Below, piece after piece: positions 1 through 6,974 of a stretch of 12,068 nt of DNA (its first letter is position 1; each line of letters starts with the position of its first letter). A model generated the notes under the pieces. The model was not told where the DNA came from, did not search any database, and worked only from the letters and a program-made list of their open reading frames with translations. Where the stretch lies: the NCBI GenBank assembly GCA_023412765.1, contig JAEZBX010000098.1, positions 1-12,068 of the forward strand, written 5' to 3'. This stretch comes from Bacteroidota bacterium. Its GTDB lineage: Bacteria > Bacteroidota > Bacteroidia > Cytophagales > Cyclobacteriaceae. The translations under genes and the position numbers were made by a program.

Positions 1-446
1 GCAATAATGAATGGAACATCGTGTCCGTTGATATTGAAACAAAAAAAGAAACCATTCTTACCGAAGATGCAACTCTTGATGACGGTCCGGAGTACAGCCC
101 GGATGGAAAGTACATTTACTTCAACTCTGTACGTACCGGCACAATGCAGTTATGGAGAATGAAACCAGATGGTAGTGATGAAGAGCAGGTGACCTTTGAT
201 GAATACAACAATTGGTTTCCGCATTTTTCACCCGATGGTAAATGGATCCTTTATGTTGCTTTTCCAAAAGATATTGACCCGACCAGCCACCCCTTCTATA
301 AGAAAATCTACCTGAGATTGATGCCTGCTGCAGGTGGCGTCGCGAGAACCATAGGTTATGTTTTCGGAGGACAAGGCACGATCAATGTACCGAGCTGGTC
401 ACCGGATAGTAAGAGGATTGCTTTTGTGAGTAATTCTAAACTTTGA
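1..446 (+). CDS. TolB-like beta-propeller (PD40/WD40-like) protein, C-terminal part
   Basis: The frame is open from the first complete codon at position 3 (N-N-E-W-N-I-V) to the stop at 444-446, so the gene begins before the window and the GTG at 21 is only an internal codon. The visible part carries PD40-type blades: YSPDGKYIYF, then FSPDGKWILYV, then WSPDSKRIAFVS at the very end. Each has the S-P-D-(G/S)-K turn followed by a beta strand. Such repeats occur in TolB and in many exported Bacteroidota proteins of unknown substrate. The chain ends on a complete blade, so the 3' end looks natural. What lies before the propeller, including any signal peptide or enzyme domain, cannot be seen. The fold is clear; the role is not. 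Confidence 0.85.
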   Translation, partial: NNEWNIVSVDIETKKETILTEDATLDDGPEYSPDGKYIYFNSVRTGTMQLWRMKPDGSDEEQVTFDEYNNWFPHFSPDGKWILYVAFPKDIDPTSHPFYKKIYLRLMPAAGGVARTIGYVFGGQGTINVPSWSPDSKRIAFVSNSKL

Positions 447-449
447 GTC

Positions 450-498
450 GTTATTAGTTATTCGTTAATAGTTAATAGTTAATAGTTTATAGTTAATC
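450..498. repeat. Heptamer tandem array, GTTAATA type (7 units)
   Basis: Seven consecutive 7-bp units start 4 bases after the stop of the propeller gene: GTTATTA, GTTATTC, GTTAATA three times, GTTTATA, GTTAATC. The last unit runs directly into the larger repeat array. The units are AT-rich and have no coding role that I can see. It is one of three 7-bp-period arrays in intergenic gaps of this window. Confidence 0.85.
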
Positions 499-500
499 GT

Positions 501-917
501 GGGTGTGCGCCTGCCTGTCCGGTCGCCTGTCTGGTAGGCAGGCTCCTCCAGCAGGGTGTTGCTAAACTTCAATCGAGCCGACCGATTACCGATTACCTTT
601 CGATTAAATGTGCGCACGATCAAAGTAATGCTGAACCTCAATCGAGCAAACCGATTACCTTTAGATTTAGGGATGCGCTAAATCATAGTACCGCTGAACT
701 TCAATCGAGCCCACCGATTACCTTTAGATTCGGGCGTGCGCTCCAGCATACTATCGCTAAACTTCAATCGAGCCGACCGATTACCGATTACCTTTCAATT
801 AAATGCGCGCACGATCAAAGTAATGCTGAACCTCAATCGAGCAAACCGATTACCTTTAGATTTAAGGATACGCTAAATCATAGTACCGCTGAACTTCAAT
901 CGAGCCCACCGATTACC
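501..917. repeat. 63-bp tandem repeat with a 195-bp higher-order period
   Basis: Six copies of a core, gct(a/g)aac(t/c)tcaatcgag followed by (c)nnaccgattacc, begin at 561, 630, 693, 756, 825 and 888. The spacings are 69, 63, 63, 69 and 63. Units 1-3 recur as units 4-6 exactly 195 bp later, with only about four differences over roughly 162 bp, while units within one triplet differ much more. The linkers are also related (ttt-a/c-gatt ... gcgc), so the whole 63-mer is the monomer. Units 1 and 4 carry an extra gattacc. Every core contains the dyad AATCG-N7-CGATT; the stem is invariant and the loop varies (agccgac, agcaaac, agcccac). Sequence before unit 1 (501-509 and 546-560) matches the linker of unit 3, so the array once extended further left. 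It ends 21 bp from the GH43 stop, between two convergent genes. I see no reading frame in it. Confidence 0.9.
510..545. repeat. 36-bp hairpin element inserted in the repeat array
   Basis: The arms GCCTGCCT (509-516) and AGGCAGGC (536-543) form an 8-bp GC-rich stem with a 19-nt loop. Comparison with the intact linker at 732-748 (gggcgtgcg directly followed by ctccagca) shows that the same linker at 501-553 is split between gggtgtgcg and ctccagca by these 36 bases. That points to insertion of a small palindromic (REP-like) element into an existing repeat. There is no T-run after it, so it is not a standard terminator, though it may stop or protect the transcript of the propeller gene 63 bases upstream. 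Confidence 0.6.
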
Positions 918-938
918 ACTAATAACCTGCGAGCAGCT

Positions 939-2057
939 TCACTTCACATAAGCATCGAAAGTCTCGATAGATCCATCCGGCCTATACTTAAGCTCCGCGA
1001 CTTTTACAGTGCGCAAGTGAGTTTTGTCTCCAGAGAGAACACTATCGTGATAGAATAAATACCACTTGCCCTTCACCTCGACAATCGAGTGATGGTTAGT
1101 CCAACCAACAACCGGGTTGAGTATTACACCTTGATATGTGAATGGACCATAGGGACTGGTTCCGGTAGCGTAAGCGATATAGTGAGTATCGCCGGTAGAA
1201 TATGAAAAGTAATATTTGCCATTGTATTTATGCATCCACGACGCTTCGAAAAAACGACGTTCATGATCTCCACCAAGTATAGGGTTGCCCTGTTGATCGA
1301 GAAGCTTTATTTCACGGACGGGCTCAGCGAAGCCTAGCATATTGCTAGCCATGCGAGCTACTCTCGGAGCTATGGCTGGCTGACCGTCTTGCTGCAAGTC
1401 AGTCTTGGATCCCGCCGAATCATATTGACCGTTCGCCCAGCGTTGGAGTTGTCCACCCCAGATTCCACCAAAGTACATATACGATGTTCCATCAGTATCT
1501 GTAAAGACTGCCGGGTCGATACTATAACTTCCTTTGATATAATTAGGCTCGGCTTTGAAGGGTCCTGCGGGTGACGTGCCAGTAGCTACCCCGATGCGAA
1601 ACACATCCTGCTTGTCTTTGGCTGGAAAGTATAGATAATACTTGCCGTTCTTGAACGCTGCATCAGGTGCCCACATTTGCCGACCGGCCCACGGAACATC
1701 TTTGATATCAAGTGCAACTCCATGGTCAGTGACTTTACCTCCCACACTATCCATTGAAAGAACGTGATAATCTTTCATATCAAAATGACTACCCAAATCA
1801 TCCTGCGGAACATTAGATTCAATATCGTGTGATGGATAGATATAAATTTTTCCGTCAAAAACATGAGCAGATGGATCAGCCGTATAAATATGCGTTACCA
1901 ACGGTTCGGATACTGGCGTTGGTAGCGCAGCAACAGAATCAACAGAAGAAGTGTCTGTTTTTTCAGAGTCAGTCTCTTTTTTGCTTTGACACGCTGACGC
2001 CAACAGTCCAATGGCCACCATCACCATCGGAAAAATGTTCAATTTTCTTTTATTCAT
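939..2057 (-). CDS. Glycoside hydrolase family 43 lipoprotein (arabinosidase/xylosidase type)
   Basis: A 372-residue protein with a type II signal peptide: basic start MNKRKLN, hydrophobic segment, lipid-bearing Cys23 after LLASA. A Ser/Thr/Asp-rich linker runs to about residue 52. The five-bladed propeller follows with the family's acidic residues in place: D61 in ADPSAHVFDGK (general base), W129-A-P-D132 in the second blade, D181 in SIDPAVF (pKa modulator) and E271 in FFEASWM (general acid). NHHS at 321-324 supplies a late-blade histidine. GH43 enzymes invert configuration and cut arabinan, arabinoxylan or xylo-oligosaccharides; the exact linkage cannot be read from sequence. It should be anchored in the periplasm or outer membrane. 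It stands alone: no susC/susD, other glycosidase or sugar transporter adjoins it. The start is the ATG just before the signal peptide. Confidence 0.9.
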   Translation of the reverse strand: MNKRKLNIFPMVMVAIGLLASACQSKKETDSEKTDTSSVDSVAALPTPVSEPLVTHIYTADPSAHVFDGKIYIYPSHDIESNVPQDDLGSHFDMKDYHVLSMDSVGGKVTDHGVALDIKDVPWAGRQMWAPDAAFKNGKYYLYFPAKDKQDVFRIGVATGTSPAGPFKAEPNYIKGSYSIDPAVFTDTDGTSYMYFGGIWGGQLQRWANGQYDSAGSKTDLQQDGQPAIAPRVARMASNMLGFAEPVREIKLLDQQGNPILGGDHERRFFEASWMHKYNGKYYFSYSTGDTHYIAYATGTSPYGPFTYQGVILNPVVGWTNHHSIVEVKGKWYLFYHDSVLSGDKTHLRTVKVAELKYRPDGSIETFDAYVK

Positions 2058-2195
2058 TTTCTATTAGATTAGGTTGAAGGATTTTGGGGTTTTCAATATA
2101 GATAATTTCGTGAATTCGTCTGTTTCATTGCGTAGTTTCCTGGAAAGGAAGCAAATTAAGGCGCATATAAATACAAATAAGTCGTTTTTAGGGTC

Positions 2196-2942
2196 ATGAG
2201 TAAAGTTATTTTGATTACGGGCGGGAGCCAAGGCATCGGCGCGTCTACAGCACGCCGCGCTGCTATGAATGGCTACAGCGTATGCATCAACTATCATCAA
2301 AACAAATCAGCCGCCGATGATATATTGCACAAAATAAGGAGCAACGGCGGCGAAGCCATCGCTTTCAAAGCAGACATATCCAAAGAAGTGGAAGTTGAAA
2401 AGCTTTTCCATTACATCGACTCCGAGCTTGGTAGAATAACTGCTCTGGTGAATAATGCGGGTATTATCGAATCACAGATGCGGTTTATCGATATGACAGA
2501 AAAACGTCTACACCAGACTTTTGCTACGAATGTGATTGGAAGCTTTTTATGTGCTCGGGAAGCTATAAAAAGAATGTCCACGAAATCGAATGGCATCGGA
2601 GGAAGCATTGTAAATATCTCATCAATTGCTGCACGACTCGGCGCACCATTTGAATACATCGACTACGCCGCGTCCAAAGGGGCGATTGAAACCATGACCA
2701 TAGGGTTGGCAAAAGAGGTCGCCGAAGAGAACATACGGGTCAATGCTGTCAGGCCTGGTCTCATTAATACGGACATTCATAAAAAAGCAGGTGAACCTGG
2801 CCGGTTAGAAAGACTGAAGAATACTATTCCCCTGAAAAGGCCCGGACAGCCAGAGGAAGTTGCAAATACGATCTTATGGCTCCTCTCAGATGAAGCGACC
2901 TATGTTACCGGCGCAATTCTGGATGTCACCGGCGGAAAATAA
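2196..2942 (+). CDS. Short-chain dehydrogenase/reductase (SDR), FabG/YgfF-like
   Basis: A 248-residue classical SDR of full family length. Motifs in order: TGGSQGIG at 8-15 (dinucleotide loop), NNAG at 86-89, active-site N112 in TNVIG, S143 in NISS, Y157 and K161 in YAASK, then VRPG at 186-189 and the C-terminal TGAILDVTGG. The full N-S-Y-K set predicts an active NAD(P)-dependent oxidoreductase of the cytoplasm. The second strand ends INYHQN without the Asp typical of NAD-specific enzymes, which leans towards NADP(H); that is inference. The closest look is to the YgfF/glucose-1-dehydrogenase/FabG-like groups, and the substrate is unknown. It is transcribed divergently from the GH43 gene across a 138-bp gap in which I found no exact TAnnTTTG box, and it converges on the epimerase gene. 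Confidence 0.9.
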   Translation: MSKVILITGGSQGIGASTARRAAMNGYSVCINYHQNKSAADDILHKIRSNGGEAIAFKADISKEVEVEKLFHYIDSELGRITALVNNAGIIESQMRFIDMTEKRLHQTFATNVIGSFLCAREAIKRMSTKSNGIGGSIVNISSIAARLGAPFEYIDYAASKGAIETMTIGLAKEVAEENIRVNAVRPGLINTDIHKKAGEPGRLERLKNTIPLKRPGQPEEVANTILWLLSDEATYVTGAILDVTGGK

Positions 2943-2960
2943 CCGATCCGGAATAACTTC

Positions 2961-3002
2961 AAACCTCAAACCTCAAACCTTAAACCTCAAACCTTAAACC
3001 CT
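2961..3002. repeat. Heptamer tandem array, AAACCTC/AAACCTT type (6 units)
   Basis: Six 7-bp units in direct succession: AAACCTC, AAACCTC, AAACCTT, AAACCTC, AAACCTT, AAACCCT. The array fills the gap between the convergent SDR and epimerase genes, and its last unit runs into the stop codon (cta at 3001-3003) of the epimerase gene on the other strand. Slippage here could therefore alter the end of that gene. The final unit happens to equal the plant telomere heptamer, which I take as coincidence. Confidence 0.85.
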
Positions 3003-4071
3003 AAAGTATCTTCTCCACCCCAAGCCCCGGTTTATCCGAGCACATCATAAAACCATCCTTAAGAATAAATCCGCCTTTTACAACGTCACGGCCCAGATCA
3101 AGACTACCATCGAGGTCAATATACTTGGTATTGGAACATGCAAAGGCTGCGTGTAGTGCGGCAGTTATGCTGACAATACTTTCGTCGTTGCAACCCCAAA
3201 ATAGGTCGACACCTTCGTGTAATGCTATGTCTGCAATTTTAAGTGCCTGGCTCACTCCCCCGCATTTCATGAGTTTAATATTAAAAATAGCGGCAGCCTT
3301 CGGTGGTTTAATCAATTCGATGGCATCAGCTGGTGAAATGAGTGATTCGTCAACAGCGATTACTTGTCGAACCTCTTTTGGGAGGCTTTTCATCTCTGAG
3401 ATTTCTTTAGCAGGAAGAGGCTGTTCAATCAATTCAAGATCGCTGTCATACGTGCGGCCGTAAAATTGAATGGTCTGGTCAGATGTATAGCCCTGATTTG
3501 CATCCACCCGGATCACAATACTGTTCCCGAATTTTTCGCGGAGTTTTAGAACTCGTTCTACATCCTCCTCAAGATCCTTTCCAAGTTTTACTTTGATAAC
3601 TTTAAATCCGCGCTTGATATAGTCCTGCGCTTCCTTTAAAGTTTCTTCGACATTTTTAATACCGATCGTGTTCGACGTCGGCAGCTTTTTAATTTTCTGG
3701 CCAAGAAATTTCACCAACGGAACGTCCAGATATTTTGTGAATGCATCGTGAAGGGCTATATCAAGCGCTGCTCTCGCTGAAGGGTTATCTGGCAGCTTTT
3801 TCCAGACATCAAATGTAAGCTGGTTTAACTCCCGGATATCGCGTCCAATCAAAAACTGAATGTTTTTTGGTTTGAGCGCGTCAAGGCATTGGGCTAAGGT
3901 TTCTCCCACCACATATTCACTGGGATTCCCTGCGCCAATTCCGGTTACACCATTGTCGAGCGTAATTTCGACGAAAGCATTCTTAACCTCATCTACAGTT
4001 TTAAAAGCGATAGTATAAGGCTTCGTATTGCCCAGATCAGCACTCCAAACTTTTATGTCTTTAATTTTCAT
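3001..4071 (-). CDS. Enolase-superfamily epimerase (dipeptide epimerase / N-acetyl-D-Glu racemase DgcA-like)
   Basis: A 356-residue cytoplasmic enzyme of the muconate-lactonizing subgroup. The catalytic pair is K162 in VIKVKLG and K266 in FNIKLMKCGG. The Mg2+ ligands are D190 (VIRVDANQGY), E216 (LIEQPLP) and D241 (VIAVDESL). D319-L-D321 near the end matches the Asp-x-Asp that holds the substrate amino group in L-Ala-D/L-Glu epimerases such as YkfB. These enzymes invert an alpha carbon by proton exchange between the two lysines. Known family roles are turning murein-derived L-Ala-D-Glu into L-Ala-L-Glu, or N-acetyl-D-Glu into N-acetyl-L-Glu (DgcA). The gene starts 25 bp after the DUF1611 gene on the same strand, so the two are probably one operon. 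The D-L-D motif favours a dipeptide and the partner favours the DgcA role; the substrate is unsettled. Confidence 0.88.
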   Translation of the reverse strand: MKIKDIKVWSADLGNTKPYTIAFKTVDEVKNAFVEITLDNGVTGIGAGNPSEYVVGETLAQCLDALKPKNIQFLIGRDIRELNQLTFDVWKKLPDNPSARAALDIALHDAFTKYLDVPLVKFLGQKIKKLPTSNTIGIKNVEETLKEAQDYIKRGFKVIKVKLGKDLEEDVERVLKLREKFGNSIVIRVDANQGYTSDQTIQFYGRTYDSDLELIEQPLPAKEISEMKSLPKEVRQVIAVDESLISPADAIELIKPPKAAAIFNIKLMKCGGVSQALKIADIALHEGVDLFWGCNDESIVSITAALHAAFACSNTKYIDLDGSLDLGRDVVKGGFILKDGFMMCSDKPGLGVEKIL

Positions 4072-4096
4072 TTCTTAAATAGTGTTACAAGGAAAT

Positions 4097-5173
4097 TTAC
4101 ACTTGAGCCAGGCTGTTTTTAATCAGATTTTCAAAAACCGGAACGAGGCTGCTCACGCCATCTTCAAGAGGAAGAACAGCAGGGATTCCAAGATCTGCCT
4201 CATATTGGTGGGCCGCAGCCCGGGCATCCGCTTCCGACATTTTTGCAGAATTTATTGTAATGGCTACGGTAGGCGCACCATAAATCCTGATCAATGCAAT
4301 TTCATCTTTTAGCTCTGGCAGATACGCTGGATAATACTCCATATCCTTGTATTGCTTGCGCGAAGGATTATGCTGTAACACCACCGCATCTGCATCGGCC
4401 GATACAATCCATTCTGCTCCGGCGGGGCCACTTGGATTCCTCAGCGATGATTGTCCCTCAATAAAAATTATGTCAGGCTTTGCTTCGTGATAGCAAGTTA
4501 CTACTGCATGCTCCATTTCACCCGAAATAAAATCGTTCAAGGTCGAATCAAAAACAAAACCGTACTTCGCGCCCTGCATCCACCCAGTTTGCCCGGTGTA
4601 AATCATTTCAGCTTTATACCCCGCTTTTCGCATAGCCTCTACCAGAAAGCGAGTGGTAGTGCGTTTACCTAATGCACAATCGGTACCTAGAACAGCAACT
4701 TTAGGACATTTGACTTCTTTGATTCGGCCGGACCAAAAATGAAGATCTACCGCTTTTTTGGGTTTTCGGACATCTATGATCTCCAAACCTCTTTGCATTG
4801 CAAGAGATGCCAGTTCGGGTATATCCGACACGTATTCGTGCAGGCCGTTCACCAGACTTATACCATTCTCCAATGCGTCCTTCAATTGCGCGCGCAATGA
4901 CTCTGGTATCACTCCACCTTTTGTGGCAACCCCAATAATACAATAGCGAGGCTTCTGCCGGGTGCTCTGCACAAACTCGGTTATAGACGAAAAGATTGGT
5001 ATATCACGCCTGGTGTTGTCCAGTACTTCGCCAGCATCCTTACCTTTATTTCTTTCGTCTATAATTGCTAAAATTGAAAAACGATCCGTTCCTCGAATTA
5101 ATCCATGTGCTGTTTTAGCCTGGCCGGTGTCAAGGTATCCACCGGTTATAACGATCGCAGTACTTTTATCCAT
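4097..5173 (-). CDS. DUF1611 family P-loop protein, DgcN-like (putative D-glutamate N-acetyltransferase)
   Basis: A 358-residue protein with the two-part DUF1611 layout. The N-terminal Rossmann-like half spans about residues 5-140 (IVITGGYLDTG at the start, GVATKGG at 81-87). The C-terminal P-loop half has the diagnostic G163-T-D-C-A-L-G169-K170-R-T-T loop and a FIEGQ strand at 237-241 that serves as a Walker-B-like end. No signal peptide is seen, so it should be cytoplasmic. The family was long uncharacterised; members paired with an enolase-superfamily racemase have been described as DgcN, which acetylates D-glutamate before DgcA converts it to the L form. Here it is the first gene of the pair, 25 bp upstream of that epimerase, which supports the same job. 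Function is by family and neighbourhood, not by visible catalytic residues. No exact TAnnTTTG box was found upstream. Confidence 0.82.
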   Translation of the reverse strand: MDKSTAIVITGGYLDTGQAKTAHGLIRGTDRFSILAIIDERNKGKDAGEVLDNTRRDIPIFSSITEFVQSTRQKPRYCIIGVATKGGVIPESLRAQLKDALENGISLVNGLHEYVSDIPELASLAMQRGLEIIDVRKPKKAVDLHFWSGRIKEVKCPKVAVLGTDCALGKRTTTRFLVEAMRKAGYKAEMIYTGQTGWMQGAKYGFVFDSTLNDFISGEMEHAVVTCYHEAKPDIIFIEGQSSLRNPSGPAGAEWIVSADADAVVLQHNPSRKQYKDMEYYPAYLPELKDEIALIRIYGAPTVAITINSAKMSEADARAAAHQYEADLGIPAVLPLEDGVSSLVPVFENLIKNSLAQV

Positions 5174-5282
5174 CAGGTTTTAAGAAGGCCGAAAATTACG
5201 CGTAATAAAAGGAGTTTTCCAAAGAGAAGGGAACGGTAAATAGCTCCAAAAGTTCTACAAAGTAAATAAGTAATGTTAACGA

Positions 5283-5309
5283 TTGATGGCGCGAATTTTG
5301 GTAAATTTG
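5283..5309 (+). promoter_or_regulatory. Candidate Bacteroidota promoter (TTG / TAAATTTG)
   Basis: TAAATTTG at 5302-5309 is an exact match to the Bacteroidota -7 box TAnnTTTG. A TTG at 5283-5285 could serve as the -33 box, though the 16-bp spacer is slightly short. Transcription would begin near 5316 and leave a leader of about 70 nt before the lipocalin-like gene at 5385. It lies in the 211-bp gap between divergent genes, where a promoter is expected. Confidence 0.4.
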
Positions 5310-5384
5310 ACTATCAACTGACTGACAATTAATTTCTGACGGACTGAAAATTTCAGCAATGTTAATTTACAACCCCGGCCGCAT

Positions 5385-5813
5385 ATGAAAATCTTTATCC
5401 TTGTCATCGGCTTGACTTCAAGCGTCATGGTGTGCGAAGCGCAATCTATAGTAGGGCGTTGGCAATTGGCAAAACAAAGCAATTGTGTAGAAAGCGAATT
5501 AGAGGAGGGGGAAGAAGCTACTGTTAAGGAAATGGCGGAGGACATGGAGGGCTTATCTGGCGCGGAACCCCAGATTCTCGAGTTTAAGGATAACAATACT
5601 GCCTCGGAGAGCACCAAAATCATTAACAAAAAAAAATCTTACAATTCGAAGTCATTTCTGTACCGTTACAACGAGGGATCTCTCTATATACTCGACAAGA
5701 AATCAAGGACCATTATCGATGGGTTTACGGTAGAAAAGCTTACCAATGATTCTTTAATCATTTCAAACGTTTCAAGGGTGTGTGAAACGAAGATCTTCGT
5801 TAGAGTCGAATAA
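5385..5813 (+). CDS. Small exported lipocalin-like protein
   Basis: A 142-residue protein with an N-terminal signal peptide: MKIFILVIGLTSSVMV, then a probable cut after CEA (residue 19). The mature part opens with IVGRWQL, the G-x-W entry strand seen in many small lipocalin-like proteins of Bacteroidota, followed by alternating strand-like stretches (ILEFKDNN, FLYRYNEGSLYIL, DGFTVEKLTNDSLIIS). The region 36-57 is very acidic (ESELEEGEEA). Cys34 and Cys133 are the only mature cysteines and could form a disulfide joining the first and last strands. The ligand and role are unknown. It is transcribed away from the DUF1611 gene and precedes rlmN by 72 bp, which has its own candidate promoter. Gene reality is well supported by the signal peptide and strand pattern; the fold assignment is moderate. 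Confidence 0.75.
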   Translation: MKIFILVIGLTSSVMVCEAQSIVGRWQLAKQSNCVESELEEGEEATVKEMAEDMEGLSGAEPQILEFKDNNTASESTKIINKKKSYNSKSFLYRYNEGSLYILDKKSRTIIDGFTVEKLTNDSLIISNVSRVCETKIFVRVE

Positions 5814-5876
5814 GGTGTCACTCCCATCTTCGTAGACTGCATTCCGGAACCCATACGGCCCAATTGATGTTTTCCC

Positions 5877-5884
5877 TACCTTTG
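5877..5884 (+). promoter_or_regulatory. TACCTTTG box directly before the rlmN start
   Basis: An exact TAnnTTTG match ends one base before the ATG at 5886. If used as a -7 element, transcription would start around 5890, at or inside the first codons, giving a leaderless or near-leaderless message. The only upstream TTG (5864-5866) is 10 bp away, too close for a normal -33 box, so the call is tentative. Confidence 0.35.
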
Positions 5885-5885
5885 C

Positions 5886-6935
5886 ATGATGGTAGAGACT
5901 GGGTCCAAGCGCGATATCCGCAAACTTAAACTTGATGAACTGACGGAATTTTTCCAGCAGCGCGGTGAAAAGCCATTTCGGGCAAAACAGGTCTATGAAT
6001 GGCTATGGAATAAGTCGGCAAAGTCTTTTGACCAGATGACCAATCTTTCAGTTCCATTGCGGGACATGCTGAAAGAACATTTTACCATCAACCATATTCA
6101 CGTTGATCATATGCAGCGAAGTGCCGATGGCACCATCAAAAATGCTGTAACGCTGTTTGACGGGATGGTGGTAGAGTCTGTCCTGATTCCCACTGAAAAG
6201 AGGATAACCGCTTGCGTTTCGTCTCAGGTGGGATGTAGCCTTGCATGCCAGTTTTGTGCTACTGCCCGGCTCAAACGCCAGCGCAACCTGAGCGCAGACG
6301 AAATCTATGATCAAGTGGTTGCTATCAAAGAACAGGCAGAATTGTTTTTTGGACGGCCTTTGACCAACATCGTATTTATGGGAATGGGTGAACCGCTGCT
6401 GAATTATAGTAACGTGATTTCAGCCATCGATAAAATTACCTCTCAAAAGGGATTGAACATGGCCTCGAAGAGGATCACTGTATCAACGGTCGGGGTGGCG
6501 AAAATGATCATGAAGATGGCTGATGATGGCGTAAAGTTTAACCTGGCAGTATCACTGCACGCCGCGATTGATAAAACCCGGAGCGCAATCATGCCGATCA
6601 ACGACACAAATCCCCTAAGCGATCTCGCGGATTCATTGAAATACTGGTATCAGAAAACAAAACGAAAAGTGACGTATGAATACGTAGTCTGGAAAGATAT
6701 CAATGACACTCCTGAGCATGCGAATGCGCTACTTAAATTTTGCAAGGTAGTACCCTCTAAAGTTAATCTTATCGAATATAATCCAATAGACGATGGCCGT
6801 TTTCAACAGGCTTCTCATGAATCGTTGAACATGTATATGGATTTGCTTGAACGGAATGGCATCACAACACGCATTAGGAAAAGCCGTGGAAAAGACATTG
6901 ATGCTGCATGTGGCCAGTTGGCGAATAAACCTTAA
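5886..6935 (+). CDS. rlmN: 23S rRNA (adenine2503-C2)-methyltransferase / tRNA m2A37 methyltransferase
   Basis: A 349-residue radical-SAM enzyme of normal length. It methylates C2 of A2503 in 23S rRNA, and in well-studied members A37 of some tRNAs. The N-terminal accessory domain is seen in DIRKLKLDELTEFF...GEKPFRAKQVYEWLW (10-41). The 4Fe-4S motif is C117-x3-C121-x2-C124 (GCSLACQFC). C110, seven residues earlier, and C342 in DAACGQL match the two catalytic cysteines of E. coli RlmN (C118, C355), including the same seven-residue spacing. GMGEPL at 166-171 and SLHAAIDKTRSAIMPIN at 223-239 are family signatures. These features separate RlmN from Cfr only weakly, but general layout and context favour the housekeeping enzyme. 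Two adjacent ATG codons (5886, 5889) could start translation; the second gives a protein one residue shorter. Confidence 0.96.
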   Translation: MMVETGSKRDIRKLKLDELTEFFQQRGEKPFRAKQVYEWLWNKSAKSFDQMTNLSVPLRDMLKEHFTINHIHVDHMQRSADGTIKNAVTLFDGMVVESVLIPTEKRITACVSSQVGCSLACQFCATARLKRQRNLSADEIYDQVVAIKEQAELFFGRPLTNIVFMGMGEPLLNYSNVISAIDKITSQKGLNMASKRITVSTVGVAKMIMKMADDGVKFNLAVSLHAAIDKTRSAIMPINDTNPLSDLADSLKYWYQKTKRKVTYEYVVWKDINDTPEHANALLKFCKVVPSKVNLIEYNPIDDGRFQQASHESLNMYMDLLERNGITTRIRKSRGKDIDAACGQLANKP

Positions 6936-6974
6936 ACGCGACACGTCGCATCCAATATCAAACTGCTGTCGCTA

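Noticed and set aside
561..917. CRISPR array
   Set aside because: A core of about 27 bp with linkers of about 36 bp gives CRISPR-like spacing, but the cores vary between units, the linkers are related to each other and recur at a 195-bp period, and no cas gene is visible.
2961..3002. Telomere-like repeat
   Set aside because: Only the last unit equals AAACCCT; the others are AAACCTC/AAACCTT, and the site is an ordinary gap between convergent bacterial genes.
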